A stretch of DNA of 64,000 nt from Sandaracinus sp. (lineage in GTDB: Bacteria; Myxococcota_A; Polyangia; Polyangiales; Houyiibacteriaceae), in assembly GCA_002699025.1 (NCBI GenBank), contig PABA01000235.1, positions 45,876 to 109,875 on the forward strand, in the 5' to 3' direction. A model generated the notes under the pieces. The model made no database searches, had not been told where the DNA came from, and saw only the letters and a program-made list of their open reading frames with translations. Every line of letters starts with the position of its first letter. Positions within the stretch are counted from its first letter, which is position 1. The position numbers and the translations under genes were made by a program. Positions 55,680 to 63,906 of the stretch are shown here, one piece after another.

Positions 55680-57395
55680 CTACAGAGGCTCGGCGCTGCG
55701 GACCACGGAGCGGGCGGCGCGGCCGGACCAGCCGACCAGGTGGCCCGCGTCGTCCACCCGGAAGGTGCGGGCCTCGCTCTCCTCGTCGAGGACGACGCCG
55801 AGCCGGCCGCGGAGAGCGCCGCGGCCGGCGTCGGTGTAGAGGAGCGCGTCGAAGCGCGTCGTGAAGGGACCCGGCTCGTCCAGCACGACGAGGTCGCCGC
55901 CGGGGGTCAGGCCCGCCACGGTCGGGCGGCCCGGCCACGCTTCGGCGCGCGCCCAGCCGCCGTGCTCCGCCCAGCTCAGGCCGCCGTCCAGGCTCTCGAA
56001 CTCCCGCCCGACGAGCTCGCCTTCGGCCGTGTGCACCTCGAAGACGTGCAGCTCGCCGTAGCAGCCGCCCGGGCCGCAGACTCGCTCGGACTCGTGCACC
56101 ACCTCCCAGCTCGCGCCCTCGTCGGCGCTCTGGAAGATCGTCGCCCGCTCGGTCGTGGTCATGGCCCCCGCGCTGCCCTCGACGACCTGCGCGACCCAGG
56201 TGCCGTCCGGGAGCGCGACGACGCGCCCGCCCGGGGCCGTCCGCGCGCTCTCCGTCCAGGCGAGCCCGTCGTCGCTCTCGAGGCCGAGGGAGGTCGCGAG
56301 CAGCGCGCCGTCCGGTAGCGGGGCGAGCGCTCCGTCCGGGGCCGGCACCCAGGCGTCGCCGTCCCAGCGCGCGCCCACCCGGAAGAGCCCGCTCGCCAGC
56401 CACTGGCCTGCGAAGCGCCGCGGCACGCCCCAGCTCAGCTCCGGCGTGGGCACCGGCGTCGGCACGTCGAAGGTCCAGCGGGGCGCGCCGGCGGTGCGCG
56501 CGAGGAGGCTCCCCGTGCCCGTGTCGACGAGGGCGCCGATGGCGTCGCAGGTGGCGATGTCTCCGGGGTTCGGTGCGGCGACCCACTCGCTGATCGTCTC
56601 CCAGGGGGCGTCGAGCGCCGGGCGCCACTCGAAGGCGCGCGGGTCGAGGAAGGCGCCGTCCGGGCAGGCGAGGAGCTCGCGCCGATCGTCGAAGCCGTCG
56701 AGGCGGCGCCAGCCCTCGCCCTCGAGCGCGAAGACGCCCTGGCTGGTCTCGGCGAGGAGGCCGTCCGGGACGGAGGACCAGCGGTCGACGGGGGTCGAGC
56801 CCGGGGGGAGGGCGAGCTCGCGCGGCGCGCCGCCGCCCGGACCCCAGACGTGCGCCGTCCGGTCCGACGCCACGACCAGCTCGCCTTCGTGCACGACGAA
56901 GCCGCGCACCACGTTGCTGAGCTGCGCGGGCGCCCAGGGGATCTCCGCCCACGCCGCCCACGCGCCGTCTTCGCGCCCGTAGATGCGCCGTCCCTCCGCG
57001 TCGACGGCGAGCACGCCGAGCGCCTCCGACGCGACCCAGCGATCGAGGGCCACCCCCGCGGGGGCCGGCCACTCGAAGAAGGTGCCCGCGGTCAGGGCGA
57101 GGAGCCCGAGCCCCGCGTCACGCTCGATCACGACGGCGTCGTCGTTCAGGCGCGCGACGCGCCGGATCCCTTCGAGCGGGAGCCGCTCCCAGGTCGCGCC
57201 TCCGTCGCGGCTCACCTGATCCCCGTGGAGCCAGAAGCCCTCGCTCCGGAAGAGCGGCTCGACGGCGTTGCCGAGGACCAGCCTTCCGGTCTCGACTTCC
57301 ATCGCGAGCTCGGCGCCGTCGGGGAGCGGATCGACGCCGTCTTCACCACAGCCCAGCGCGAGCGCGAGGGCGCAGGCTCCCATCCACATGCGCAT
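55680..57395 (-). CDS. Lipoprotein with BNR/sialidase-type beta-propeller repeats
   Basis: A 571-residue protein. MRMWMGACALALALGCGED is a lipoprotein signal with the lipobox LALGC. At least four Asp-box-like motifs are visible: SRDGGATWERL, ESDDGLAWTES, QSADEGASWEVV and ESLDGGLSWAEH. These mark the turns of blades in a six- or seven-bladed beta-propeller as in BNR/photosystem-stability-like proteins. Regular strands every 40-50 residues fit this. No catalytic sialidase residues (Arg triad with FRIP) are apparent, so it is a binding or structural propeller. ATG at 57395 is confirmed by a promoter at fixed distance. It is on the outer membrane by inference. Confidence 0.85.
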   Translation of the reverse strand: MRMWMGACALALALGCGEDGVDPLPDGAELAMEVETGRLVLGNAVEPLFRSEGFWLHGDQVSRDGGATWERLPLEGIRRVARLNDDAVVIERDAGLGLLALTAGTFFEWPAPAGVALDRWVASEALGVLAVDAEGRRIYGREDGAWAAWAEIPWAPAQLSNVVRGFVVHEGELVVASDRTAHVWGPGGGAPRELALPPGSTPVDRWSSVPDGLLAETSQGVFALEGEGWRRLDGFDDRRELLACPDGAFLDPRAFEWRPALDAPWETISEWVAAPNPGDIATCDAIGALVDTGTGSLLARTAGAPRWTFDVPTPVPTPELSWGVPRRFAGQWLASGLFRVGARWDGDAWVPAPDGALAPLPDGALLATSLGLESDDGLAWTESARTAPGGRVVALPDGTWVAQVVEGSAGAMTTTERATIFQSADEGASWEVVHESERVCGPGGCYGELHVFEVHTAEGELVGREFESLDGGLSWAEHGGWARAEAWPGRPTVAGLTPGGDLVVLDEPGPFTTRFDALLYTDAGRGALRGRLGVVLDEESEARTFRVDDAGHLVGWSGRAARSVVRSAEPL

Positions 57396-57403
57396 CGCGG
57401 TCG

Positions 57404-57432
57404 AGGCTAGGCCCGGATGAGTCACCCGTCGA
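57404..57432 (-). promoter_or_regulatory. Promoter TCGACG-17-TAGCCT, eight bases before the BNR lipoprotein start
   Basis: On the minus strand TCGACG (57432-57427) is 17 bases from TAGCCT (57409-57404). CGACCGCG then leads to the ATG at 57395. The spacing suggests a leaderless or nearly leaderless transcript. Confidence 0.5.
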
Positions 57433-57535
57433 CGCCCTCGCGCGATCCTTCGGGCCCGCGGCGGATTCTCGCTTCGCCGAAGCACGGGCCCGCGGCTCTC
57501 GAAACGGGCACGGTACAGGGCAAGGGCGACCGCGT

Positions 57536-58408
57536 TCAGCTCAGGAGGCGGAGGCGCGGGATGCGATCCAGCGGGACGAGGTGGAGCTCGGGGGCGTCGC
57601 GGTAGCCCTCGGCCGCGTCCTCCTCGTGGAGCTTCAGCTCGCCGAGGAGCTCCACGTGCGTGCCCTCGGCGAGCAGCGCGACGGCGCCGCTCTTCGCTGG
57701 GAAGGGAGTCGGTGCCTCGTCGCGCGGGTCCGCGGCCCGCTGGGCGTCGTCGAGCTCCCAGGCGCGGAGCGCATGCCAGGCTTCGCTCGGCGCCTCGAGG
57801 CGGACGCGGCCGGCCGGCACGAACACGTCGCGGCCGTCGTCGAGGGCGAGCTGGAAGCCGCCGGTGTAACCGTCGCGGAGGGTCACCGCCCGCACGACGT
57901 CGCCGGCGTAGAGGCGCAGCTCACCGCCCAGGGCGTCCTCGAAGGGGCCGACGCGCACGGGCTGGCCCGGGCCCACGCGGCCGGGGTGCCGCGGCGCGTC
58001 GGCCGGGAAGGGCGGGGGCGCGACGTCCGCCCCGAAGAAGCGCTCGTTGGCGCGGCGGGCGAGGCGCCAGGCCAGGAAGGCGAGGCCGAAGAGCCCGACG
58101 ACGAGCAGCGCGCGGAGGCCGGCCAGGCGGATCAGCACGAGCGCGCCGATGGGCCAGGCGATGGCGAGCGCCACCTTCAGGGCCAAGCCGAGCCGGGTCG
58201 GCTTCGGGGGCCGGCCGTAGGCTTCGCCGAGGGCGGCTTCGCGCCCGGCGTCCTCGTCGAGCCGCGCCACGCGATGGCCGGCGTCCACGTCGCAGCGCTC
58301 GCTGGCGGCGAGCAGCGTCCGGCAGTCGAGGCAGAGCGCGACGCGCGCGGGCGGCGCGGGCCTCGGCGCGGCGGACGGGTCGGGATCGGCCTCGGGCTCG
58401 GAGCTCAC
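57536..58408 (-). CDS. Membrane protein with a Cys-rich N-terminus, function unknown
   Basis: A 290-residue protein from the GTG at 58408. An N-terminal Pro-rich stretch leads to CLDCRTLLAASERCDVDAGH, a possible zinc-ribbon-like CxxC...C...H site. Two hydrophobic segments, ALKVALAIAWPIGALVLI and ALLVVGLFGLAFLAWRLA (about 85-130), anchor it. The C-terminal 150 residues are a beta-rich soluble domain with VGPFEDALGGELRLYAGDVV, TLRDGYTGGFQLAL and ALLAEGTHVELLGELKL; no family was recognised. The GTG start is supported by TATGCT exactly six bases upstream. An ATG at 58495 is in frame but lies inside a tandem repeat and was rejected. Confidence 0.74.
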   Translation of the reverse strand: MSSEPEADPDPSAAPRPAPPARVALCLDCRTLLAASERCDVDAGHRVARLDEDAGREAALGEAYGRPPKPTRLGLALKVALAIAWPIGALVLIRLAGLRALLVVGLFGLAFLAWRLARRANERFFGADVAPPPFPADAPRHPGRVGPGQPVRVGPFEDALGGELRLYAGDVVRAVTLRDGYTGGFQLALDDGRDVFVPAGRVRLEAPSEAWHALRAWELDDAQRAADPRDEAPTPFPAKSGAVALLAEGTHVELLGELKLHEEDAAEGYRDAPELHLVPLDRIPRLRLLS

Positions 58409-58414
58409 GACCCC

Positions 58415-58420
58415 AGCATA
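58415..58420 (-). promoter_or_regulatory. -10-like TATGCT six bases before a GTG start
   Basis: On the minus strand TATGCT is followed by GGGGTC and the GTG at 58408. The same hexamer and spacing occur upstream of the gene at 30809. No clear -35 was found. Confidence 0.45.
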
Positions 58421-58479
58421 GTGCCGTCTCGGCCGCGGGCGATGCGTCGCGTCACTGGCCGCGTCGTCGACCCGCTCGT

Positions 58480-58575
58480 CGGAGCCCGTGTTCATCGGAG
58501 CCCGTGTTCATCGGAGCCCGTGTTCATCGGAGCCCGTGTTCAGCGCAGCCCGTGTTCATCGGAGCCCGTGTTCAT
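58480..58575. repeat. 16-base tandem repeat, six copies, containing a stop codon of the upstream gene
   Basis: The unit cggagcccgtgttcat repeats at 58480, 58496, 58512, 58528, 58544 (one variant copy) and 58560. A seventh partial begins at 58576. The stop codon of the small minus-strand gene (58572-58574) lies in the last copy. Copy-number change would not alter that gene, but would change the length of the spacer to the next. Confidence 0.92.
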
Positions 58576-58793
58576 CGGAGGCCCTTGCCCGTCAGGCGCT
58601 GCAGGATGCGCTGGAACTGCCCGACGCTCAGGCTCACGTGCTCGACGACGCGCCCGTAGAGCTGCACCGTCGACACCCCGCGACCGCCGCGCTCCTTCTG
58701 CAGGAGATCGAGCTGCCAGAGGATCACCCGCTCGGCCCGCGTGAGCCCGTCCCGCGCGTCCGGGACCCAGTCGTCGCCCGCGCCCTCGCTCAT
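58572..58793 (-). CDS. Small hypothetical protein, winged-helix-like
   Basis: A 73-residue protein from the ATG at 58793. A short acidic N-terminus is followed by LTRAERVILWQLDLLQKERG, then VSTVQLYGRVVEHVSLSVGQ and FQRILQRLTGKGLR. The pattern of three helices, with VSTVQLYGRVVE in the position of a recognition helix pair, resembles a small helix-turn-helix or winged-helix domain; this is inference. The stop codon is provided by the first unit of a tandem repeat. Longer in-frame starts upstream are low complexity. Confidence 0.6.
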   Translation of the reverse strand: MSEGAGDDWVPDARDGLTRAERVILWQLDLLQKERGGRGVSTVQLYGRVVEHVSLSVGQFQRILQRLTGKGLR

Positions 58794-58879
58794 GGCCGCG
58801 CCGGCTCCCGCCCGCATGCCGCCCCCATGCGCCGGGGCGGGGTGGGGGCGTGGGACACGTCGACGGCCATCGGTCGAGC

Positions 58880-59824
58880 TCAGCGCTGGGCGAACTGGTC
58901 GAGGACCCACTCGGCGAGCGGGGGGACGACCTCGCCCGGCTGGAGCGGCATGACGCACCAGCCGAGCAGGTGCGCGCCGAGGGGCACGTGCACCCAGTCG
59001 CCGTCGAGGCGCGCGCGGACCAGCGGCGGGGGCGTGAAGCCGTCCTCGTCCGGCTCGCTCGGGGCCCACTGGACCGTGCGGCCGAGCTCGGTCGCGGCGA
59101 CGACGGCGACCGCGTCGCAGAGGCCCTGGAAGCAGAGCGGCGGGATCCAGCGGAGGGGCCCCGGCGCGCCGGCGGAGGGCGGCGGCGGGCGGCGCAGGAC
59201 GAGCTCCTCCTCGAGGCGCTCGAGGCCGGCGAGGGTCGGCGGGAGGGGCTCGCGTCCCATGCCCTCGCGGGCGGCGTTCAGGCGCCCGAAGAAGGCGCCC
59301 GGGCGCGCGCCGAAGACCTCGTCGTCGGCGTGCTGGCGGAGGCGCTGCTCGAGCTCGTGGAGGTCCTGGCCGCGGAGCTCGACCTCCCAGTGCGAGGCGA
59401 CCTCGTCGGGCACCGGCCAGCCCTGGGCGCTCGCCTCGCCGCGGGCGTGACGGGCGAGCTCGTCGCCGAGGGGATCGGCGGCGGCGCGGCGGAGACCGAA
59501 GGCGCGGAGGGCCTCGTCCATGCGCGGCACCTCGGCGAAGGCGACGAGGCGGAGCCGCTCGGGGTGGCTCGGGTCCTCCTTCAGCGCGGCGGGCGCGCGG
59601 GTGAGCTCGGCGAGGAGGGCGCCTTCGACCAGGGGGCGGATCGCCGCGTGGAGCGCCTCCGGGCCGCCGGGGTCGGACCAGAGCACGAGCCCCCAGGCGA
59701 AGCGCTCCTCCCCGAGGGGGAGCGTGACGACGCGCGGGTGCGCGGGGCGCTGGGGCACGGCCTCGGGAGGGCGGCGCGCGCGCGCCATCAGATCGTCGAG
59801 CTGGTCGGCCACGGCGGAGACCAT
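58880..59824 (-). CDS. Hypothetical cytoplasmic protein
   Basis: A 314-residue protein with no signal peptide or membrane segment. The N-terminus MVSAVADQLDDLMARARRPP fits a real start, while the in-frame extension upstream is Pro/Arg/Ala-rich. RVVTLPLGEERFAWGLVLW, WEVELRGQDLHELEQRLRQ, LRWIPPLCFQGLCDAVAVVAAT and VHVPLGAHLLGWCVMPLQPGE suggest an alpha/beta fold. I do not recognise a family. It is 86 bases upstream of the small protein gene on the same strand and may be co-transcribed with it. No promoter-like box was found near the ATG. Confidence 0.72.
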   Translation of the reverse strand: MVSAVADQLDDLMARARRPPEAVPQRPAHPRVVTLPLGEERFAWGLVLWSDPGGPEALHAAIRPLVEGALLAELTRAPAALKEDPSHPERLRLVAFAEVPRMDEALRAFGLRRAAADPLGDELARHARGEASAQGWPVPDEVASHWEVELRGQDLHELEQRLRQHADDEVFGARPGAFFGRLNAAREGMGREPLPPTLAGLERLEEELVLRRPPPPSAGAPGPLRWIPPLCFQGLCDAVAVVAATELGRTVQWAPSEPDEDGFTPPPLVRARLDGDWVHVPLGAHLLGWCVMPLQPGEVVPPLAEWVLDQFAQR

Positions 59825-59921
59825 GGTCCCCGCGGCCGGCGCAGGCAACGGCTGGGGGGCGCTCGGCGCGCGTCGCCCGTCAGGTCCCCGGGGAAGGCGC
59901 GCCCGCTGGGCGCCGGTCGCC

Positions 59922-60194
59922 TCACGGCTCGCCCCTCGCAGAGCGCGGGCGGGTCTGGCGGGTGAGGTCCATCCGCGAGCCGGAGCCGCGGAGTCCACGG
60001 TCGCCCTGGAGCTCGTGGCAGGCGCGCTCGCTCACGCCGTAGGTGCGCGCGAGCGTCGCGCAGTCTTCGGTGCAGAGCTCGCGGCAGCGGGCGGAGCCGG
60101 GGTCGACGCCGAAGCGGGCGCAGCCCTCGCGGCAGGCCTCCGAAGGACCGCAGGCGGCGACGAGGAACGGGAGGGCGGCGAGGAGGGGGCGCAC
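59922..60194 (-). CDS. Small Cys-rich lipoprotein
   Basis: A 90-residue protein from the GTG at 60194. VRPLLAALPFLVAACGP is a lipoprotein signal with the lipobox LVAAC. The mature part has Cys pairs in EACREGCARFG, RCRELCTEDC and ACHELQ, probably three disulphides. The tail is basic and disordered. TACGCT lies exactly six bases before the GTG. It is divergent from the membrane protein gene starting at 60272, and both starts have -10-like boxes within eight bases. Confidence 0.68.
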   Translation of the reverse strand: MRPLLAALPFLVAACGPSEACREGCARFGVDPGSARCRELCTEDCATLARTYGVSERACHELQGDRGLRGSGSRMDLTRQTRPRSARGEP

Positions 60195-60200
60195 GGCGCC

Positions 60201-60206
60201 AGCGTA
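60201..60206 (-). promoter_or_regulatory. -10-like TACGCT six bases before the small lipoprotein start
   Basis: On the minus strand TACGCT is followed by GGCGCC and the GTG at 60194. The same hexamer and six-base distance recur upstream of the start at 61996. Confidence 0.42.
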
Positions 60207-60260
60207 CGGGCGCGAGGGGCGTGGGCTCCCTCTCCGGGAAGGCCGGGGCGCGGGGCCGGG

Positions 60261-60266
60261 TAGGAT
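60261..60266 (+). promoter_or_regulatory. -10-like TAGGAT five bases before a GTG start
   Basis: TAGGAT is followed by GGGGC and the GTG at 60272. It may instead include a weak Shine-Dalgarno sequence (AGGA), so the two readings compete. No -35 was recognised. Confidence 0.35.
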
Positions 60267-60271
60267 GGGGC

Positions 60272-60724
60272 GTGCGTCCGCTCGTCCTCGCGCTCGGCTT
60301 CTCACTCGGCTGCTCGCTCCTCTTCGCCGCGCTCGTCGCGGCCCAGGGGCGGCGCGGTGTCCCGCGGGCCGTGCGGGAGGCGCTCGTCGGCTGCTGGGTG
60401 CCTTGGGAGGGAGAGCGCTGGGAGATCACGCGGCAGGGGGAGACGGGCCTCCGCGCGCGCATCACCTACCCGGACCGCGAGGCGCTGCGCGCGCGCTTTC
60501 GCCTGCGGGGGACGCCCCGGCCGCACCGCGCGAGCCTGACCTGGGTGGAGGAGCGCGAGCAGGCGCAGCTGGCCTGCGGGCCGACGACCCAGCACGGCCA
60601 GTTCTGCGCGCTGCGCGTCGACGAGGAGGGCGAGCTCGAGGTCGCGCTCTACGCGCGCGGCTGGGGGCGGAACCGCCGGCGGGGTCGGCTCGTCGACACG
60701 GTGCGCCCGCGCCGCTGCGAGTGA
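60272..60724 (+). CDS. Membrane-anchored or lipoprotein-like small protein
   Basis: A 150-residue protein from the GTG at 60272. The N-terminus has a hydrophobic stretch, LVLALGFSLGCSLLFAALVAA, which could be a lipobox (LGC) or a simple anchor. The mature part is beta-rich, like a lipocalin-type or calycin-like strand pattern: LVGCWVPWEGERWEITRQGE, LRARITYPDREALRARFRL, CGPTTQHGQFCALRVDEEGE. The final residues are Arg-rich. No family was recognised. An ATG-like earlier start at 60221 adds 17 Gly/Arg residues. It converges on the carbohydrate-binding lipoprotein gene 22 bases away. Confidence 0.7.
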   Translation: MRPLVLALGFSLGCSLLFAALVAAQGRRGVPRAVREALVGCWVPWEGERWEITRQGETGLRARITYPDREALRARFRLRGTPRPHRASLTWVEEREQAQLACGPTTQHGQFCALRVDEEGELEVALYARGWGRNRRRGRLVDTVRPRRCE

Positions 60725-60746
60725 GGCGCCGGAAGGGAGGCCGCGC

Positions 60747-61625
60747 TCAGTCGGCGAGGACCTCGGCCGGGCCTTCCCCGCTCGGCTCGAAGCCGGCGTC
60801 GAGGGCGAGCACGAACTTGTCGAACTCGAAGCCGTCCTCGCGCAGGGAGAAGTGGATCTCGTGGACGCCCGCGCTGTCCACGTCGAGCGTGATCGTGCCC
60901 GGCGTGCCGCAGTGGTTCGAGGTGGTGCGCTGGGCGCTCGACCAGGTCCACTGGTGCTTGCCGGCGCACCACTGCACGCGCTCGCCGCTGCCGGGGAAGG
61001 TGCCGTCGATGCCCGCGTGGATGCCGTTGTCCTCCGTGCCCGTGGAGTAGGCGCGGACCCAGACGACGTAGGTGCCGGGCGTCTCGAAGCGCACGCGGTA
61101 GGTGAGCATGGGGCCGGTGCCGCCGTTCGGGTGGAAGGAGACGCCGTGCTCGATGGGGTCGTCCATGGTGGCGCGCGTATCGGGGAGGTTCTCGAGGTAG
61201 GCGCCGCCGGCGGCGCCCTCGAGGTGGGGCGGGTCCGGATCGGGCTCGATGGAGGGGGCGTCCATGGCGTCGAAGCGCACCCACTCGCGGTCCTCCTCGT
61301 TCTCGATGCGCACGTAGTGCTCGGCCTCGACGGCGACGAGGCCGTCGACCTCGGCGAAGGTGAGCGGGTCGGAGGGCATGGGGGAGCCGGCGTCTTCGGT
61401 CGGGGAGCCGGCGTCTTCGGTCGGGGAGCCGGCGTCGGCAGTCGGCGTGGGGGAGCCGGCGTCTTCGGTCGGGGAGCCGGCGTCGGTGGAGGGGGAGCCG
61501 GCGTCCCCGGTCGGGGCGGGGCCGGCGTCGCGGGAGGGGTCGGGGCGTTCGCCGACCATGTTGCCGGTGCAGGCGAGGGCGAGGGCGAGGGCGGCGAAGA
61601 GCGGGGAGGGACAGGGGCGGGGCAT
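60747..61625 (-). CDS. Lipoprotein with carbohydrate-binding-like C-terminal domain
   Basis: A 292-residue protein. The N-terminus is a lipoprotein signal ending in the lipobox LALAC. Residues about 28-80 are a repeated DAGSPTE-type linker. The C-terminal 200 residues resemble the module found at the end of GH115 glucuronidases and in surface proteins: VDGLVAVEAEHYVRIE, GGAYLENLPDTRATMDDP, GPMLTYRVRFETPGTYVVW and GVHEIHFSLREDGFEFDKFV. Domains of this type are thought to bind sugars; no catalytic domain is attached here. It is probably displayed at the cell surface. The start ATG 61625 was chosen because it begins the signal peptide. Confidence 0.84.
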   Translation of the reverse strand: MPRPCPSPLFAALALALACTGNMVGERPDPSRDAGPAPTGDAGSPSTDAGSPTEDAGSPTPTADAGSPTEDAGSPTEDAGSPMPSDPLTFAEVDGLVAVEAEHYVRIENEEDREWVRFDAMDAPSIEPDPDPPHLEGAAGGAYLENLPDTRATMDDPIEHGVSFHPNGGTGPMLTYRVRFETPGTYVVWVRAYSTGTEDNGIHAGIDGTFPGSGERVQWCAGKHQWTWSSAQRTTSNHCGTPGTITLDVDSAGVHEIHFSLREDGFEFDKFVLALDAGFEPSGEGPAEVLAD

Positions 61626-61995
61626 CGAGGGATGGTGTACGGGCCGGGGCGCCGGGGGGCCGTTACGGCGACGTCGTGGGTCTGGTTGCGGCGGTGGCCT
61701 TCGGGAGCGGAGGTGGGAGCCGGAGCCGGGGCGTGGAGCCGGAGCCCAGAACCGGAGCCCAGAACCGAAGCGGGAGCGGAGGAGGGGCCCAACGTCGAGC
61801 CCGAGCCCGAGCGGGAGCCGAAGCGGGAGCCGGAGCCGACGCCGAGGCGCGCCCGAGCCCGAGCGGGAGCCGAAGCGGGAGCCGGAGCCCAACGCCGAAG
61901 CGTCGAGCCCGATCCCGAGCCGAAGTCGGAGCGTGGAGGTGCGGGCCGAGGGGCCGGAGTGTTCGGCCGTGGCGCCCGTGCAGTACGCTCTGGCC
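61626..61995. other. Non-coding divergent spacer of degenerate GAGCCC/GAGCCG repeats
   Basis: From about 61700 to 61930 the sequence is a drift of gagccc, ggagcc and gaagcg units, like those at 11918-12185. No gene was recognised. The two ends hold the start regions of the minus-strand carbohydrate-binding lipoprotein and the plus-strand TPR/PEGA-like gene. TACGCT near the right end is the probable -10. Confidence 0.6.
61984..61989 (+). promoter_or_regulatory. -10-like TACGCT six bases before a GTG start
   Basis: TACGCT is followed by CTGGCC and the GTG at 61996. GTTCGG/TTCGGC at 61961-61967 could be the -35 with a 16-17-base spacer. This decides between 61996 and the in-frame GTG at 61978. 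Confidence 0.45.
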
Positions 61996-62919
61996 GTGCT
62001 CCTCTCCTCGCGTGCGCTCGCCAACGCGCTCGTCCTCGCCGGGCTCCTCGCGACGGCGCCGGGGCGGGCGCAGGACGCCGACGCCGAGCGTCGCGCGCGG
62101 GGCGCCTTCGAGGAGGGGACGGCGGCGCTGGCCCGTGGGGACATCGCGGCGGGCGCGGATGCCCTCCGCCGCTCCCTCGACCTCTACCCCTACCTGCCGA
62201 CGGCCTACAACCTCGCGGTCGCCCTCGCGCAGCTCGAGCGCCCCGCGGAGGCGGCGACCCTCCTCGACGCGATCCTCGGCGGCCGCTACGGCGGCCTCTC
62301 GGACGCCCAGCGGAGCGAGGCGCGCGCGCTCCTCCAGGACCTCGTCCCGCAGGTCGCCCGCGTCCGCGTCACGCTCCGCGGCGCCGACGCGCCCTGGCTT
62401 CGCGTGGACGACGCGCTCAGGCCCATGGAGGTGGGCGCGCCCCGCGTCTTCCACCTCCCGCCGGGGCGCCACGTGCTCGCCGCCGGCGCCGAGAACGTGC
62501 GCGCGCATCGGCTCGCGCTCCGCCTCGCGCCCGGGGCCCTCGAGGAGGTGCGCATCGACCTCTCCCGCCCCCCGCGCGGCACGCTCCGCGTCGTCGCGCC
62601 GGAGCCCTCCCTGGAGGTCGAGATCGTCGGTGTGGCGGCGGCCCGGGGCGCCCTCGAGCGCACGGTGCCGGTCGGCGTGTACGAGGTCGGCCTGGTGGAG
62701 GAGCCCGAGGCGCGTCGCAGCGTCAGCGTCGAGGCGGGCCTCGCGCGCACGGTCCGCCTCGAGCGCGCCGCGCGCCGCTGGCCCTGGGCGGTCGCGCTCG
62801 CCTCCGTCGTCGTGGTCGGCGCCGCCGTCGGCCTCGGCGTGGGGCTGGCGCGCCGGGGCGGGGGCGGCCCGGAGAACGACCCGGTCTTCGGCACGATCGA
62901 GGCCCTCGGCCCGCGATGA
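61996..62919 (+). CDS. Exported TPR/PEGA-like protein with C-terminal membrane segment
   Basis: A 307-residue protein. The N-terminal signal is RALANALVLAGLLATAPGRAQ. A TPR pair (about 38-90) contains ARGAFEEGTAALARGDIAAG and AYNLAVALAQLERPAEAATL. The next 130 residues are beta-rich with PEGA-like strands (RVTLRGADAPWLRVDDALRP, RVFHLPPGRHVLAAGAENVR, PRGTLRVVAPEPSLEVEIVG). One membrane segment, WAVALASVVVVGAAVGLGVGL, lies near the C-terminus. The layout matches that of the gene at 49741-50421. Its stop overlaps the kinase ATG by four bases (ATGA). It is therefore likely to act with the kinase, perhaps as a sensor or substrate; this is inference. Confidence 0.83.
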   Translation: MLLSSRALANALVLAGLLATAPGRAQDADAERRARGAFEEGTAALARGDIAAGADALRRSLDLYPYLPTAYNLAVALAQLERPAEAATLLDAILGGRYGGLSDAQRSEARALLQDLVPQVARVRVTLRGADAPWLRVDDALRPMEVGAPRVFHLPPGRHVLAAGAENVRAHRLALRLAPGALEEVRIDLSRPPRGTLRVVAPEPSLEVEIVGVAAARGALERTVPVGVYEVGLVEEPEARRSVSVEAGLARTVRLERAARRWPWAVALASVVVVGAAVGLGVGLARRGGGGPENDPVFGTIEALGPR

Positions 62920-63878
62920 GCGCGGATGCCCCGAGAGCGCCCGCGGGGCTCCGTGCCCTCCGCCCGCTCGGTCGGGGCGGCATGGGCGAGGTGCTCCTGG
63001 CGCTCCGCCGGGAGGGGGCCTTCGAGCGCCGCTACGCGGTCAAGCGCCTCCGCCCGGCGCTCCGGGCGGACCCGGCCGCGCGCACGGCCTTCCTCGACGA
63101 GGCGCGCCTCGCCGGGCTGCTCTACCACCCGCACCTCGTGCGCGTCTTCGACGTCGGCGAGGACGCGGACGGCCCCTTCATGGTCATGGAGTACGTGGAC
63201 GGCCTCTCCCTCGGGGCGCTCGTGCGCCGGGCCGAGGCGCGGGGCTGGGACGTGCCGCTCCCCGTCGGCCTCGAGCTGCTCCGGGACGTGGCCCGGGGCC
63301 TCGCCGCGGCCCACGAGGCGCGCGACGTGGACGGGCGGCCCCTCGAGCTCGTGCACCGCGACCTCTCGCCGGAGAACGTGCTCGTCGGGCGGGACGGGGT
63401 GGCGCGGCTGGCGGACTTCGGCATCGCGCGCGCGCTCGGGCGGGCGACGGAGACGACGCGCGAGATCCTGAAGGGCAAGCGCGGCTACATGGCGCCCGAG
63501 GTCCTGCGCTTCGAGGAGCCGACGCCGCGCTCGGATCTCTTCGCGTTCGGCGTGGTGCTCTTCGAGACGCTCGCCGGGCGCCGGCTCTATCCGCCGCCGG
63601 ACGGGGCGCGGCGCATCCTCTCGGAGCCGCCGCCGGACCTGCTCGAGGAGCGCCCGGACGCGCCGCCGGCGCTCGTGGGGCTCCTCTTCGCGCTGCTCGC
63701 GCCCGAGCCCGGGAGCCGGCCGGAGAGCGCGCGGGCGGTGGCGACCGCGCTCGAGGAGGCGCTCGCGCGGGCGAGCGTCGACGAGGACGAGCTCACGCTC
63801 GCGCGCGATTGGCTCGACGCGCTGCTCCGGCGCGACGAAGACGAGGACGCGACGCTCACGGGGATCCCTTTGCCCTAG
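62916..63878 (+). CDS. Hanks-type Ser/Thr protein kinase
   Basis: A 320-residue kinase with no membrane segment. The catalytic domain fills residues about 12-270: glycine loop LGRGGMGEVLLA, Lys43 in YAVKRLRP, HRDLSPENVLV (Asp149 in the HRD motif), DFGIARAL (Asp167) and GYMAPEVLRF. HRDLSPEN instead of HRDLKPEN is common in myxobacterial kinases. All catalytic residues are present. The remaining 50 residues are helical and acidic with a possible regulatory role. It is coupled to the exported TPR/PEGA-like gene by a four-base overlap. A soluble kinase coupled to a periplasmic-type protein suggests one signalling unit. Confidence 0.93.
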   Translation: MSADAPRAPAGLRALRPLGRGGMGEVLLALRREGAFERRYAVKRLRPALRADPAARTAFLDEARLAGLLYHPHLVRVFDVGEDADGPFMVMEYVDGLSLGALVRRAEARGWDVPLPVGLELLRDVARGLAAAHEARDVDGRPLELVHRDLSPENVLVGRDGVARLADFGIARALGRATETTREILKGKRGYMAPEVLRFEEPTPRSDLFAFGVVLFETLAGRRLYPPPDGARRILSEPPPDLLEERPDAPPALVGLLFALLAPEPGSRPESARAVATALEEALARASVDEDELTLARDWLDALLRRDEDEDATLTGIPLP

Positions 63879-63906
63879 GAGTCTCCCGTGCCCGGGCATG
63901 GCCGCA

